Below are positions 19,732 through 29,567 of a stretch of DNA of 39,858 nt, in pieces. Below the pieces are notes generated by a model. It made no database searches, was not told where the DNA came from, and was given only the letters and a program-made list of their open reading frames with translations. The position numbers were made by a program, and so were the translations under genes. Within the stretch, counting starts at the first letter, position 1. Each line of letters begins with the position of its first letter. The stretch comes from Rhodocyclaceae bacterium (lineage in GTDB: Bacteria; Pseudomonadota; Gammaproteobacteria; Burkholderiales; Rhodocyclaceae): NCBI GenBank assembly GCA_028713915.1, contig JAQTNK010000038.1, positions 1-39,858 of the forward strand, given 5' to 3'.

Positions 19732-22071
19732 GTGCCCACCCCCTTGCGTTGGTTCATCGTTCCGGTCACGGTCGTGGCCGGACTTGTCCTCATGGGGCTC
19801 GCCCTGGCGGGGATCATTTTCATCCTCGCCTATCCCCAGCTGCCTTCGGTGCAGGTGCTCACCGACTACCGGCCGAAGATCCCGCTGCGCATCTATACTT
19901 CCGACGGCCACCTGATCGGCGAATTCGGCGAGGAGCGCCGCGACTTCGTGCACATCCAGGACGTCCCCGAGGTCATGAAGCATGCGATCCTCGCCGCCGA
20001 GGACGAACGCTTCTACCAGCATCCCGGCATCGATACGCTGGGCATACTACGCGCGGCGTACTCGAATTTTGTCGGCGGCGGCAAGCGCCAGGGCGCCTCG
20101 ACCATCACCATGCAGGTGGCGCGCAATTTCTTCCTGTCCACCGAAAAGACCCTGACGCGCAAGGCCTACGAGGCGCTGCTCGCCTTCAAGATCGAGCACA
20201 ATCTGACCAAGGACGAAATCCTTCAAATCTATATCAACCAGATCTACCTCGGCCAGCGCGCCTACGGCTTCTCGGCCGCGGCGCAGATCTATTTCGGCAA
20301 GCCGCTCAAGGAACTCAGCGTCGCCGAAGCCGCCATGCTGGCGGGCTTGCCGAAGGCGCCGTCGGCCTACAACCCGGTGGCCAATCCGAAGCGCGCGCAT
20401 TTGCGCCAAGCCTATGTCCTGCGCCGCATGCGCGACCTCGACTTCATCGACGACAAGCAGTACGCGGCGGCCACGAAGGAACAGCTGCACGTCAAGTACG
20501 ACGTCAACGACTTCGGCGTGCATGCCGACTATGTCGCCGAGATGGCGCGCGAGATCGCCGCCGAACGCTTCCCCGACGACGTCTATACCAGCGGCTTGCG
20601 CGTCTACACCACGATTTCGCGCGCCGACCAGGAAGCCGCCTATGCCAGCCTGCGCCGCGGCGTCATCGACTACGACCGGCGCCACGGCTATCGCGGCGCC
20701 GAAGCCTACGTCGACATGGCCGACGTCAAGAAGGACGACGACGAAGCGCTCGAGGACCTGGTGCAGGAGTTCGACGACTCGGACGACCTCAAGGCCGCCG
20801 TCGTCCTCGCCGCCGACACCAAGCAGGTGCGCGCCTATCTGCGCGGCGGCGAGATCGTCACGCTGGCCGGCGACGCCCTCAAGTTCGCCGCGCGCATGCT
20901 CGACGACAAGGCGCCGGCCAACAAGCGGCTGCGGCGCGGCGCCGTGATCCGCGTGCAGAAGGGCGACAAAGGCTGGCAGATCGCGCAACTGCCCGACGTC
21001 GAAGCCGCCTTCGTCGCCGCCAGCCCGATCGACGGCGGCATACGCGCGCTGGTCGGCGGTTTCGACTTCAACCGCAGCAAGTTCAACCACGTGACGCAGG
21101 CATGGCGCCAGCCGGGCTCGAGCTTCAAGCCGATCATCTACTCGGCGGCGCTCGAAAAAGGCTATTCGCCGGCCTCCGTCTTCGAGGATGCGCCCATCAC
21201 CATCTCGGCCGCCGAGACCGGCAGCCTGGCCTGGGAGCCGCACAACTACGAAGGCACGTACGAAGGGCCGATGTCCATGCGCACGGCCCTCGCGAAGTCG
21301 AAGAACATGGTGTCGATCCGCATCCTGCGGGCGATCGGCCCGCAGTATGCCCAGGACTACGCGACGCGCTTCGGCTACGACGCCGACAAGCAGCCGCCCT
21401 ACCTGACCATGGCGCTGGGCGCGGGCTCGGTGACGCCCTGGCAGCATCTCGCCGCCTATTCGATCTTCGCCAACGGCGGCTATCGCGTCGAGCCCTACAT
21501 CATCAAGCAGATCGTCGACGGCGACGGCAAGGTGCTGGCCGCCACCGAACCGGCGGTGGCCGGCGACGAATCCCTGCGCGTCATCGATGCGCGCAACGCC
21601 TTCCTGATGGACAGCATGCTGCACGACGTCGCGCGGCGCGGCACCGCCGCACGGGCCGACCAGGCGCTCAAGCGCTACGACCTCGCCGGCAAGACCGGAA
21701 CCACCAACGACTACGTCGATGCCTGGTTCTGCGGCTATCAGCCGACCGTCGTCGGCATCGCCTGGATCGGCTTCGACCAGCCCAAGCGCCTCGGCAACAA
21801 CGAGACCGGCAGCGCCGCGGCCTTGCCGATCTGGATCGGCTTCATGGACAAGGCGCTCAAGGGCGTTCCCGAAAGCTACATGGAAATGCCTGACGGCCTC
21901 GTTCCCATCACTGCCACCGACCCGGCCGGCCGCGGCGGCCCGACGCGGGAGTTCGTCTACAAGGAACACCTGCCGGCGCCGGACGAGCAGCCCGAGACGC
22001 CCATCGTCCCGCAGCAGGCGCCGGCCCCGGTGCAGGACGCCAAGCCGAAACTCGTCGACAAGAAAATGTAG
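19732..22071 (+). CDS. mrcA: Penicillin-binding protein 1A
   Basis: This bifunctional enzyme polymerises glycan strands and cross-links peptides of the cell wall. With the GTG at 19732 it has 779 residues. One membrane anchor (about 8-33) is followed by the glycosyltransferase family 51 domain with EDERFYQHPGID and GASTITMQVARNFFLS, an OB-like insert rich in Asp, and the transpeptidase domain with SSFK (Ser463, Lys466), the SKN triad and GKTGTTNDYVDAWF. The C-terminus is Pro- and Gln-rich. A longer start at ATG 19699 is possible, but an exact TATAAT covers that codon and family members begin near the GTG. It diverges from pilM. Confidence 0.94.
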   Translation: MPTPLRWFIVPVTVVAGLVLMGLALAGIIFILAYPQLPSVQVLTDYRPKIPLRIYTSDGHLIGEFGEERRDFVHIQDVPEVMKHAILAAEDERFYQHPGIDTLGILRAAYSNFVGGGKRQGASTITMQVARNFFLSTEKTLTRKAYEALLAFKIEHNLTKDEILQIYINQIYLGQRAYGFSAAAQIYFGKPLKELSVAEAAMLAGLPKAPSAYNPVANPKRAHLRQAYVLRRMRDLDFIDDKQYAAATKEQLHVKYDVNDFGVHADYVAEMAREIAAERFPDDVYTSGLRVYTTISRADQEAAYASLRRGVIDYDRRHGYRGAEAYVDMADVKKDDDEALEDLVQEFDDSDDLKAAVVLAADTKQVRAYLRGGEIVTLAGDALKFAARMLDDKAPANKRLRRGAVIRVQKGDKGWQIAQLPDVEAAFVAASPIDGGIRALVGGFDFNRSKFNHVTQAWRQPGSSFKPIIYSAALEKGYSPASVFEDAPITISAAETGSLAWEPHNYEGTYEGPMSMRTALAKSKNMVSIRILRAIGPQYAQDYATRFGYDADKQPPYLTMALGAGSVTPWQHLAAYSIFANGGYRVEPYIIKQIVDGDGKVLAATEPAVAGDESLRVIDARNAFLMDSMLHDVARRGTAARADQALKRYDLAGKTGTTNDYVDAWFCGYQPTVVGIAWIGFDQPKRLGNNETGSAAALPIWIGFMDKALKGVPESYMEMPDGLVPITATDPAGRGGPTREFVYKEHLPAPDEQPETPIVPQQAPAPVQDAKPKLVDKKM

Positions 22072-22077
22072 CGGGCG

Positions 22078-22095
22078 CCGCCGCGACTGCGGCGG
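22078..22095. terminator. Hairpin between convergent mrcA and cyaY
   Basis: CCGCCGC-GACT-GCGGCGG forms a seven-base-pair stem in the 46-base gap between the two 3' ends. It may serve both genes. No long T-run is present on either side. Confidence 0.5.
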
Positions 22096-22117
22096 TTATG
22101 CCGGCAGCGGCAAAACC

Positions 22118-22447
22118 CTAGCGCAGGCTGATCGGCGCGCCGGCCTGCTCGGTCGCGCAGCGCGACAGCACGGCCATCAAGTCCGCGCCGTCGCGCGTCC
22201 CGACCCAGCGCTCGCCGTCGAGCTTGAAGTGATAGCCGCCCGAGCGCGCCGCGAGCCAGATTTCGCGCGCCGCCGTATGGCGATTGACGATGATCTTGCT
22301 GCCGTCGTCGAACTCGATCTCGATGACGCCGCCGGGCTTGATCTCGAAGTCGAGCTCGGCAGCGCAGGCATCGAGCGCCGCCTCGACGCGCGCCAGCATG
22401 GCGTCGGCCTGGCGGTTGAATTCGCGTTCGTCCAAAATGCCCTCCAT
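22118..22447 (-). CDS. cyaY: Iron-sulfur cluster assembly protein CyaY (bacterial frataxin)
   Basis: CyaY binds iron and modulates IscS-dependent iron-sulfur cluster building. The 109 residues match the family. The acidic first helix (MEGILDEREFNRQADAMLAR), the beta-sheet core with IEIEFDDGSKIIVNRHTAAREIWLA, and the FKLDGERWVGTRDG segment are all typical. It is divergent from lptM-lysA by 34 bases and convergent with mrcA. Location next to lysA and lptM is common in beta- and gammaproteobacteria. Confidence 0.94.
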   Translation of the reverse strand: MEGILDEREFNRQADAMLARVEAALDACAAELDFEIKPGGVIEIEFDDGSKIIVNRHTAAREIWLAARSGGYHFKLDGERWVGTRDGADLMAVLSRCATEQAGAPISLR

Positions 22448-22481
22448 GTTACGATCCCCGCTTTATTCGAGTTCTGCCGAT

Positions 22482-22664
22482 ATGCGCCGTCTATTGACTC
22501 TCGCGGCTGTCCTGCTTGCCGCCTGCGGTACCAAAGGGTCGCTGACCCTGCCGCCCAAATCCGCGCCCGCGGCAACGCCGGCGACCGCCAAGCCACAGCC
22601 GGCGACGCCGGCCGCAACGCCTGCCGATAATAGCAGCAAGCCTGCCGCGGGGGCCGCCCAGTGA
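22482..22664 (+). CDS. lptM: LPS translocon maturation chaperone lipoprotein LptM (YifL-like)
   Basis: This 60-residue lipoprotein has a short signal ending LLAAC (Cys15), followed directly by GTKGSLTLP, the conserved part found in LptM, which helps oxidise and assemble the LptDE lipopolysaccharide translocon in E. coli. The rest is a low-complexity Ala/Pro/Thr tail. The ATG at 22482 is the natural start, just after the divergent cyaY start. It overlaps lysA by four bases (GTGA). In E. coli the same small gene precedes dapF; here it precedes lysA, so the link with the diaminopimelate/lysine pathway is kept. Confidence 0.88.
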   Translation: MRRLLTLAAVLLAACGTKGSLTLPPKSAPAATPATAKPQPATPAATPADNSSKPAAGAAQ

Positions 22665-23905
22665 GCGTCTTCGCCCTCAAGAACGGCGTCCTGCACGCCG
22701 AGGACGTCGCCCTCGGCGACATCGCCGCGCGCTTCGGCACGCCCTGCTACGTCTATTCGCGCGCCGCCCTGAGCCGCGCCTTCGCCGCCTATCGCGACGC
22801 CCTCGCCGGCCGCGACGCCACCGTCTGCTATGCCGTCAAGGCCAACTCCAACCTCGCCGTGCTCAACGTCTTCGCGCGGCTGGGCGCCGGCTTCGACATC
22901 GTCTCCGGCGGCGAACTGGCGCGCGTGCTGAAGGCCGGCGGCGACGCCGGCAAGGTCGTGTTCTCCGGCGTCGGCAAGTCGCGCGACGAAATGCGCGCTG
23001 CGCTGGAAGCCGGCATCTACTGCTTCAACGTCGAGTCGGCCGCCGAACTCGAACGGCTGGACGAGGTCGCCGGCGCCCTGGGCAAGCGCGCGCCCATCGC
23101 CTTCCGCGTCAATCCCGACGTCGACCCGAAGACGCATCCCTACATTTCCACCGGCCTCAAGACGAGCAAGTTCGGCGTCCCCTATGCCGAGGCGCTGCCG
23201 CTCTATCGCTGCGCCCGCGAGCTGCCGCATCTCGACATCCGCGGCATCGGCTGCCACATCGGCTCGCAGCTGCTCGATCCGGCGCCGGCCGCCGAAGCCG
23301 CCGGCAAAGTGCTCGCGCTCGTCGACGCGCTCGCTGCCGAAGGCATCCCGCTCGCGCACATCGATATCGGCGGCGGCATGGGCATCGACTACCGCGACGA
23401 GCACGCGCCGTCGGCGGCGGAATACCTGGCGCCGACGCTGCAAGTCCTCGCCGGCCGTCGCGAACGCCTGCTGCTGGAGCCGGGCCGCTCGCTGGTCGGC
23501 AATGCCGGCCTGCTGCTGACCCGCGTCGAATTCCTCAAGCACGGCGCGGAGAAGAACTTCGCCGTCGTCGATGCCGCCATGAACGACCTCGCCCGCCCCG
23601 CCCTCTACGACGCCTGGCACGACATCCAGCCGGTGGCGCCGCACGACGGCGCCATTCATGCCTACGACATCGTCGGCCCGGTCTGCGAGTCCGGCGACTT
23701 CCTCGGCCACGGCCGCGAGCTCAGCCTGCGCGCCGGCGACCTTCTCGCCGTCATGTCGGCCGGCGCCTACGGCATGGCGATGAGTTCGAACTACAACACG
23801 CGCCCGCGCGCTGCCGAAGTCATGGTCGACGGCGCCGAGATCCACCTCGTGCGCCGCCGCGAAGCGCTGGCCGAACTGTTCGCCGCCGAGACGGCGCTGC
23901 CTTGA
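22661..23905 (+). CDS. lysA: Diaminopimelate decarboxylase
   Basis: LysA converts meso-diaminopimelate into lysine. The 414-residue PLP enzyme carries the cofactor lysine Lys60 in YAVKANSN, the HIGSQL segment, the glycine-rich DIGGGMGIDY, and GPVCESGDFLG with the active-site cysteine of the partner subunit. The start is GTG at 22661, overlapping the lptM stop, and gives the expected N-terminus. It ends seven bases before the convergent stop of the GGDEF gene. Confidence 0.96.
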   Translation: MSVFALKNGVLHAEDVALGDIAARFGTPCYVYSRAALSRAFAAYRDALAGRDATVCYAVKANSNLAVLNVFARLGAGFDIVSGGELARVLKAGGDAGKVVFSGVGKSRDEMRAALEAGIYCFNVESAAELERLDEVAGALGKRAPIAFRVNPDVDPKTHPYISTGLKTSKFGVPYAEALPLYRCARELPHLDIRGIGCHIGSQLLDPAPAAEAAGKVLALVDALAAEGIPLAHIDIGGGMGIDYRDEHAPSAAEYLAPTLQVLAGRRERLLLEPGRSLVGNAGLLLTRVEFLKHGAEKNFAVVDAAMNDLARPALYDAWHDIQPVAPHDGAIHAYDIVGPVCESGDFLGHGRELSLRAGDLLAVMSAGAYGMAMSSNYNTRPRAAEVMVDGAEIHLVRRREALAELFAAETALP

Positions 23906-23912
23906 CCGCGCC

Positions 23913-25571
23913 TTAGCGGCCGCCGAACTGCGTGGCCGTGAAGAAGTGATAGCGATTCCGCCCGGCCCGCTTGGCTTCGTACATGGCGATGTCGGCCTGC
24001 CGCATCAGCTCCGCGGCGTTGTCGGCGCCGTCGGCTGAATAGACGCTGATGCCGATGCTGATGGTGACGACCGGCGCCGCCGCGCCGAGGGCGACGGGAC
24101 TGGCGAGGGCGTGAAGAATCTTGTCCGCGACGACCACGGCCGCGGCCGGATTGGCGATCTCGGCGAGGACGATGACGAACTCGTCGCCGCCCTGGCGCGA
24201 CACCGTGTCGCCCGTTCGCACGCACGCCTGCAAACGCATGGCGACTTGCTTCAGGAGTTCGTCGCCCGCTTCATGTCCGAGCGTGTCGTTGATCTGCTTG
24301 AAGTTGTCCAGGTCCATGAACATCACCGCCAGCAGGCGGTCATGGCGCTGCGCCTGCGATACCGCCTGGCCGAGCCGATCGAGCAATAGCCGCCGGTTGG
24401 GCAGGTCGGTGAGCGGGTCGTAGTAGGCCAGCTGGCGAATCTGCTCCTCCGCCGTCTTGCGCTCGCTGATGTCGGTGAAGCTCGCGATGTAGTTGGTCAA
24501 GTTGCCGGCGGCGTCATGCAGGACCGAAATGGCGATCCACTTCGGATAGACGGAGCCGTCCTTGCGCCGCTCCATGAGTTCGCCCTGCCAATACCCCGCC
24601 GCGCCGAGGGCATCCCACATCGCCGCATACGTCTCGCGCGGCGTGTCGCCCGACGCCAGGATGCTGGGATCCTTGCCGAGCACGTCCCCTTCCTCGTAGC
24701 CGGTGAGGCGGCGGAAGGCGGCATTCACGGCGACGATGCGATTCTTGGCGTCGCTGATGAGAATGCCTTCGCCGTTGTGCTGCAGGACTTTGGCATACAG
24801 GTTGAGCATGGCATCGGCTTGGCGGCGCGCCGTGATGTCGGTGGTGATGCCGATGAAGTTCATGACATCGCCATGCGCGTCGCGGATCGCCGAAACGAAG
24901 CCTTCGATCCACTTGACGCTGCCATCGGCGGCGACGAGCCGCTTCTCCAAGCGGTAGTGGTCCTTGCGTCCCTGCATCACGTCTTCGAGCAGGGGCAGTT
25001 CGCGCGGCAGATCCTCGGGATGGGTGAACTCCGCGAAATTCATGCCGCGCAGCCGCGCTTCCGGATAGCCGAGCAGGTTCTGGAACGCGGTGTTGAAGCT
25101 GAGCGCCGTGCCCGCGCCGTCCGCAAATGCGATGCCGGCGTCGGTATGCTCGAAAATGCTGCGCAGTCGCGCTTCGGTCGCCGTCAGGTTGGCCTCCATG
25201 CTGTCCAGTTCAGCCAGATCGTTCAAGACGCCGAGCATGTGCGGCTGGCTCTCGACGTCGACGATATTCAGCGACACCAGGGCGCGGCCGACGCGCCCGG
25301 ACTTGCAGCGGTATGCGTGCACGAAATTCTGCGCCCGGCCCTCGCTCCGGATCAGCGCGACGATGCGCTCGCGCTCCTGCGGCCGCTCCCAGAGTTCCAA
25401 CTCGGCGCCGACATGGCCGACGATCTCGTCGCGCGCATAGCCGTGCAGCCTGAGGAAGGCCTCGTTGGCGTCGACAAAGACGCCGTCGGCCAGGCGCGAC
25501 AGCGCCATGGCGGCCGGACTTGCCTCGAACAGCGTCGAAAAATCCGCAACCGTGAGATCGATTCGACCCAT
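23913..25571 (-). CDS. Diguanylate cyclase with three PAS domains
   Basis: The 552-residue protein has PAS domains at about 8-120, 130-250 and 255-375, then a GGDEF domain with an intact GGDEF at 461-465, so it should make cyclic di-GMP. RTGD at 452-455, five residues before GGDEF, matches the RxxD inhibitory site, so product feedback is expected. There is no signal peptide or membrane span, so it is cytoplasmic. The ATG at 25571 follows GGAGGGAAA; a longer frame starts 20 codons earlier but without such a site. The PAS domains might sense redox, light or small ligands; none of the ligand residues can be assigned. It is in the same direction as hslU, 113 bases downstream of it. Confidence 0.92.
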   Translation of the reverse strand: MGRIDLTVADFSTLFEASPAAMALSRLADGVFVDANEAFLRLHGYARDEIVGHVGAELELWERPQERERIVALIRSEGRAQNFVHAYRCKSGRVGRALVSLNIVDVESQPHMLGVLNDLAELDSMEANLTATEARLRSIFEHTDAGIAFADGAGTALSFNTAFQNLLGYPEARLRGMNFAEFTHPEDLPRELPLLEDVMQGRKDHYRLEKRLVAADGSVKWIEGFVSAIRDAHGDVMNFIGITTDITARRQADAMLNLYAKVLQHNGEGILISDAKNRIVAVNAAFRRLTGYEEGDVLGKDPSILASGDTPRETYAAMWDALGAAGYWQGELMERRKDGSVYPKWIAISVLHDAAGNLTNYIASFTDISERKTAEEQIRQLAYYDPLTDLPNRRLLLDRLGQAVSQAQRHDRLLAVMFMDLDNFKQINDTLGHEAGDELLKQVAMRLQACVRTGDTVSRQGGDEFVIVLAEIANPAAAVVVADKILHALASPVALGAAAPVVTISIGISVYSADGADNAAELMRQADIAMYEAKRAGRNRYHFFTATQFGGR

Positions 25572-25684
25572 CGTCGTCTTTCCCTCCGCCGTGTTGGATG
25601 ACAGGAGCAACCGCCAGGTCGGCTTTGCCACAACGCGGCCGCAGCCGGATTCCCGCGCCCGCCCGGCGGCCGCGCCGGACGCCG

Positions 25685-27022
25685 CTACAGCACGTAGCGG
25701 CTCAAATCCTCGTTCTTCGCCAGTTCGCCCAGCCGCGCATCGACATAGGCGGCATCGACGGCGACGGCGATGGCGCCCTTGGCGCCGGCGTCGAAGGACA
25801 CTTCCTCGAGCAGCTTTTCCATCACCGTGTAGAGGCGGCGCGCGCCGATGTTCTCGGTCTTCTCGTTCACCTGGAAAGCGATTTCGGCCAGGCGCCGGAT
25901 GCCTTCAGGCGCGAACTCGATGGTCACGTCCTCGGTGCCGAGCAGCGCCTGGTACTGGCGCGTGAGACAGGCGTCGGTCTGCGTCAGGATGCGCTCGAAA
26001 TCGTCGACCGACAGCGAATCGAGCTCGACGCGGATCGGGAAGCGGCCCTGCAGTTCGGGAATCAGGTCGGACGGCTTGGCGAGGTGGAAGGCGCCGCTGG
26101 CGATGAACAGGATGTGGTCGGTCTTGATCATGCCATACTTCGTCGACACCGTCGTGCCTTCGACCAGCGGCAGGAGGTCGCGCTGCACGCCCTGGCGCGA
26201 GACGTCGGCGCCCATGGTTTCCGTGCGCGAGGCGATCTTGTCGATCTCGTCGAGGAAGACGATGCCGTGCTGTTCGACGTTCTTCAGCGCCAGGCTCTTC
26301 ACTTCTTCGTCGTTGATCAGGCGCGCCGCCTCTTCGTCGGCCATCACTTTCATGGCCTCGCGGATTTTCATTTTCCGCTGCTTGCGGCGGCCGCCGCCGA
26401 GGTTCTGGAACATGCCCTGGATCTGCTGCGTGAGATCTTCCATGCCCGGCGGCGCCAGGATTTCCATGTGCGTCGGCGCGGCGGCGACCTCGATCTCGAT
26501 TTCCTTGTCGTCGAGCTCGCCCTCGCGCAGCTTCTTGCGGAATTTCTGCCGCGTCCCCGAGTCCTCGGCCGCCGTCTCGATGAAGCCGGTCGTGCGCGCC
26601 GGCGGCAGCAGGACGTCGAGCACGCGGTCCTCGGCGGCGTCCATGGCGCGGCTTTTCACCGCGCGCATGGCCTGCTCGCGGGCGTCCTTGATCGCCGTCT
26701 CGGCGAGGTCGCGGATGATGGTATCGACGTCGCGGCCGACGTAGCCGACCTCGGTGAACTTGGTCGCCTCGATCTTGATGAAGGGCGCGTTGGCGAGCCG
26801 CGCCAGGCGCCGCGCGATCTCGGTCTTGCCCACGCCGGTGGGGCCGATCATGAGGATGTTCTTCGGCGTGATCTCGCTGCGCAGCGGCTCGTCCACCTGC
26901 GCGCGGCGCCAGCGATTGCGCAGCGCAATGGCGACCGCGCGCTTGGCGCGCGCCTGGCCGACAATGTTCTTGTCGAGTTCGGAAACAATCTCCGCCGGGG
27001 TCATCGGGGTGGCAGGAATCAT
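25685..27022 (-). CDS. hslU: ATP-dependent protease ATPase subunit HslU (ClpY)
   Basis: HslU is the AAA+ unfoldase that feeds substrates to HslV. The 445 residues fit the family (E. coli 443). The N-terminal [17 protein letters not shown] is diagnostic; Walker A is GPTGVGKT at 60-67, Walker B is [11 protein letters not shown], and the inserted I-domain lies between them. The pore-loop segment GYVGRD is present, and the C-terminus EDLSRYVL is the peptide that inserts into HslV. A second in-frame ATG at 27004 is also possible. In most proteobacteria hslV is directly upstream; here hslV lies 2.76 kb away on the same strand, beyond two opposite-strand genes, so hslU probably needs its own promoter. 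Confidence 0.97.
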   Translation of the reverse strand: MIPATPMTPAEIVSELDKNIVGQARAKRAVAIALRNRWRRAQVDEPLRSEITPKNILMIGPTGVGKTEIARRLARLANAPFIKIEATKFTEVGYVGRDVDTIIRDLAETAIKDAREQAMRAVKSRAMDAAEDRVLDVLLPPARTTGFIETAAEDSGTRQKFRKKLREGELDDKEIEIEVAAAPTHMEILAPPGMEDLTQQIQGMFQNLGGGRRKQRKMKIREAMKVMADEEAARLINDEEVKSLALKNVEQHGIVFLDEIDKIASRTETMGADVSRQGVQRDLLPLVEGTTVSTKYGMIKTDHILFIASGAFHLAKPSDLIPELQGRFPIRVELDSLSVDDFERILTQTDACLTRQYQALLGTEDVTIEFAPEGIRRLAEIAFQVNEKTENIGARRLYTVMEKLLEEVSFDAGAKGAIAVAVDAAYVDARLGELAKNEDLSRYVL

Positions 27023-27032
27023 GGTCGGATTA

Positions 27033-27062
27033 TTTCACAGTTGCGGCCGCCCCTGCTATGAT
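27033..27062 (+). promoter_or_regulatory. Predicted extended -10 promoter of the GGDEF/EAL gene
   Basis: TTTCAC (27033-27038), an 18-base gap, and TGC-TATGAT (27054-27062) form a plausible sigma-70 promoter with an extended -10. It gives a leader of about 18 bases to the ATG at 27087. It lies in the 64-base gap shared with the divergent hslU start. Confidence 0.5.
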
Positions 27063-27086
27063 CATACGAAAGTCAGATCACAGCCG

Positions 27087-29567
27087 ATGACGAAGACATT
27101 ACCAACAGAAGGGGAGGGCGACGACGCGGTCGCCTTGGCCGGCCAGGTGCAACGGCTGCGCCAGGCTGTCGGTCTCTTTGCCGAATGGAGCGACTGCCTG
27201 CAGCGCTCGCGCGATCCCGATACGCTCGTTTCCTGCCTGTGCCGCATGCTGTCGACGACCGGCGGCTATGCCCACGTCGACGTCGTGCTCGGGCAGCCCG
27301 CCGCGGCCGCCGCGACGCAAAGCTGGACCTTCGTGCCCGATGCCCTGTCGCTGCCCTTGCGCCATCAGGGCCGGCGCCTCGGCGCGCTTACCGTCGCCGC
27401 GGCGCGAGGCCGCGGCGCGCCGAGCGCCGACGAGCTCGACGTGCTCGCCGCGCTGGCCGACGACCTCGCCTTCGGCATCGACTCGCTCGCCGCCGAGCGC
27501 GACCGCGCCGCCGCCCAGGCGCAGGTCGACATGCTCTCGCGCGCCATCGAGCAAAGCCCCTTTGCCGTGGTCATCACCGACGCCGACGGCCGCATCGAAT
27601 ACTGCAATGCCAGCCTGACGGCGATGACCGGCTACAGCGCCGCCGACATCGTCGGCCAGCTGCCGTCGATCTGGAAGTCCGGCGAAACCCCGCCCGAGGT
27701 CTATCGCGACCTCTGGCATGCCATTAACGAAGGCCGGCGCTGGCAAGGCGACATCCGCAACCGCCGCAAGGACGGCAGCATCTACTGGGAACGCCAGACC
27801 ATCTCGCCGATCCGCGACGCCAACGGCCGCATCGCGCGGCTGATCGCCGTCAAGGAAGACACCACGCAGCTGCGCGAAATGGCGCAGGCGCTGTCCATCC
27901 GCGAGCAGGCGCTGGCCTCGTCCTCCAACGGCATCATGATCACCAAGAGCAGCGCCGACGACCATTCGATCATCTACGTCAATCCGGCCTTCGAGCGCAT
28001 CACCGGCTACACCGTCAGCGAAGTGATCGGCCGCGAGGGGCGCTTCCTGGTGCGCGACGATCTCGCCCAGCCCGGCTTGAACGAGATTCGCGCCGCCCTG
28101 CACGAAAAGCGCGCCGGCCACGCCGTGCTGCGCAACTACCGCAAGGACGGTTCGCTGTTCTGGAACGAACTCCACATCGCGCCGATCAGCGACCTGTCGC
28201 GGCCCGAGACCACGCATTTCGTCAGCGTCATCAACGACGTCTCGGAACGCATCCACTACCAGCACGCCATCGAGCACCAGGCCACGCACGACAACCTCAC
28301 CGGGCTCGCCAACCGCACGCTGCTGCACGACCGCATCGCCCAGTCGATCGCCTTCGCCCGCCGCTCGAGTCGCTCGGTCGCCGTGATGCTGCTCGACCTC
28401 GATCACTTCAAGCACGTCAACGACGCTTTCGGCCACTCCGCCGGCGACGACTTGCTGAAGGAAGTCGCCACCCGCCTGCGCGCCTGCGTGCGCGAATCCG
28501 ACACCGTCGCGCGCCTCGGCGGCGACGAGTTCGTCATCGTGCTGGCCGACTTGACGCAGGCCGACGACATCGACGGCATCGCCGCCAAGATCACCGAATC
28601 GCTGGCCGCGCCCGTGCGCATCGGCGAACGCGAAGCCTACGTCGGCGCCAGCATCGGCATCTCGCTCTATCCGCGCGACGGCGAGCATGGCGAGACGCTG
28701 CTGCGCAACGCCGACATCGCCATGTACCGCGTCAAGGAGCACGGCCGCAACAGCGTGCGCCTGTTCTCGCCCGACATGGCGACCATGGCCGTCGAGCGCA
28801 TCGACATGGAAGGCGCCCTGCGCCGCGCCATCGAACGCAAGGAACTGCTGCTGCACTACCAGCCGAAGATCGACCTCGCCACGCGCCGCATCGTCGGCGC
28901 CGAGGCGCTGGTACGCTGGCAGCATCCGCAGCTCGGCCTCGTCCATCCCAACGAGTTCATCCCGCTGGCCGAGGAAACCGGCCTCATCGTGCCGCTCGGC
29001 GCCTGGGTCATGCACGAGGCCATGCGCCAGCATAGCGCCTGGCGCGCGGCCGGCCTGCCGCCGCTGAAGCTCGCCATCAACCTGTCGGCGCGGCAGTTCC
29101 GCCTGGAGAACCTGCCCGACCTCGTCGCCGCCGCGCTCGCCGAAACCGGCGGCGAGCCGCAGGCCTTCGTCTTCGAACTCACCGAGAGCATGGTCATGCA
29201 GGACGCCGAGCGCGCGCTGACCGCCATGCATTCGATCAAGAAGCTCGGCATCGCGCTGTCGCTCGACGACTTCGGCACCGGCTACTCGAGCCTTTCCTAC
29301 TTGCGGCGCTTCCCGATCGACGAAGTCAAGATCGACCGCTCGTTTGTGCGCGACCTGCATCACAACGCCGACGACGCCGCCATCGCCGCCGCCGTCGTCG
29401 CCCTGGCGCGCACGCTCGGCCTGCGCGTCGTCGCCGAAGGCGTGGAGCTGGAAGCCCAGGTGCTGGTGCTCGAAAAGCTCAGCTGCGACCAGGTGCAGGG
29501 CTACTTCTTCGGCCGGCCGCTCGACGTCGCGGAATTCGAGGAGCGCGTGCGCATGGAGGCGGCGTGA
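27087..29567 (+). CDS. GAF/PAS/PAS/GGDEF/EAL cyclic di-GMP signalling protein
   Basis: The 826-residue protein has an N-terminal GAF-like domain (about 10-145), two PAS domains (about 155-275 and 280-400), a GGDEF domain with intact GGDEF at 478-482 and an RxxD site (RESD, 469-472), and an EAL domain beginning EALVRW at 606. The EAL motif, the metal-binding NLSARQF, ELTES, DDFGTGYSSL and EGVE segments are all in place, so both cyclase and phosphodiesterase activity are possible; which dominates cannot be told. No membrane span is seen. The ATG at 27087 has a weak ribosome site. It overlaps the next small gene by four bases (GTGA), and the pair sits between hslV and hslU in the opposite direction. 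Confidence 0.93.
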   Translation: MTKTLPTEGEGDDAVALAGQVQRLRQAVGLFAEWSDCLQRSRDPDTLVSCLCRMLSTTGGYAHVDVVLGQPAAAAATQSWTFVPDALSLPLRHQGRRLGALTVAAARGRGAPSADELDVLAALADDLAFGIDSLAAERDRAAAQAQVDMLSRAIEQSPFAVVITDADGRIEYCNASLTAMTGYSAADIVGQLPSIWKSGETPPEVYRDLWHAINEGRRWQGDIRNRRKDGSIYWERQTISPIRDANGRIARLIAVKEDTTQLREMAQALSIREQALASSSNGIMITKSSADDHSIIYVNPAFERITGYTVSEVIGREGRFLVRDDLAQPGLNEIRAALHEKRAGHAVLRNYRKDGSLFWNELHIAPISDLSRPETTHFVSVINDVSERIHYQHAIEHQATHDNLTGLANRTLLHDRIAQSIAFARRSSRSVAVMLLDLDHFKHVNDAFGHSAGDDLLKEVATRLRACVRESDTVARLGGDEFVIVLADLTQADDIDGIAAKITESLAAPVRIGEREAYVGASIGISLYPRDGEHGETLLRNADIAMYRVKEHGRNSVRLFSPDMATMAVERIDMEGALRRAIERKELLLHYQPKIDLATRRIVGAEALVRWQHPQLGLVHPNEFIPLAEETGLIVPLGAWVMHEAMRQHSAWRAAGLPPLKLAINLSARQFRLENLPDLVAAALAETGGEPQAFVFELTESMVMQDAERALTAMHSIKKLGIALSLDDFGTGYSSLSYLRRFPIDEVKIDRSFVRDLHHNADDAAIAAAVVALARTLGLRVVAEGVELEAQVLVLEKLSCDQVQGYFFGRPLDVAEFEERVRMEAA

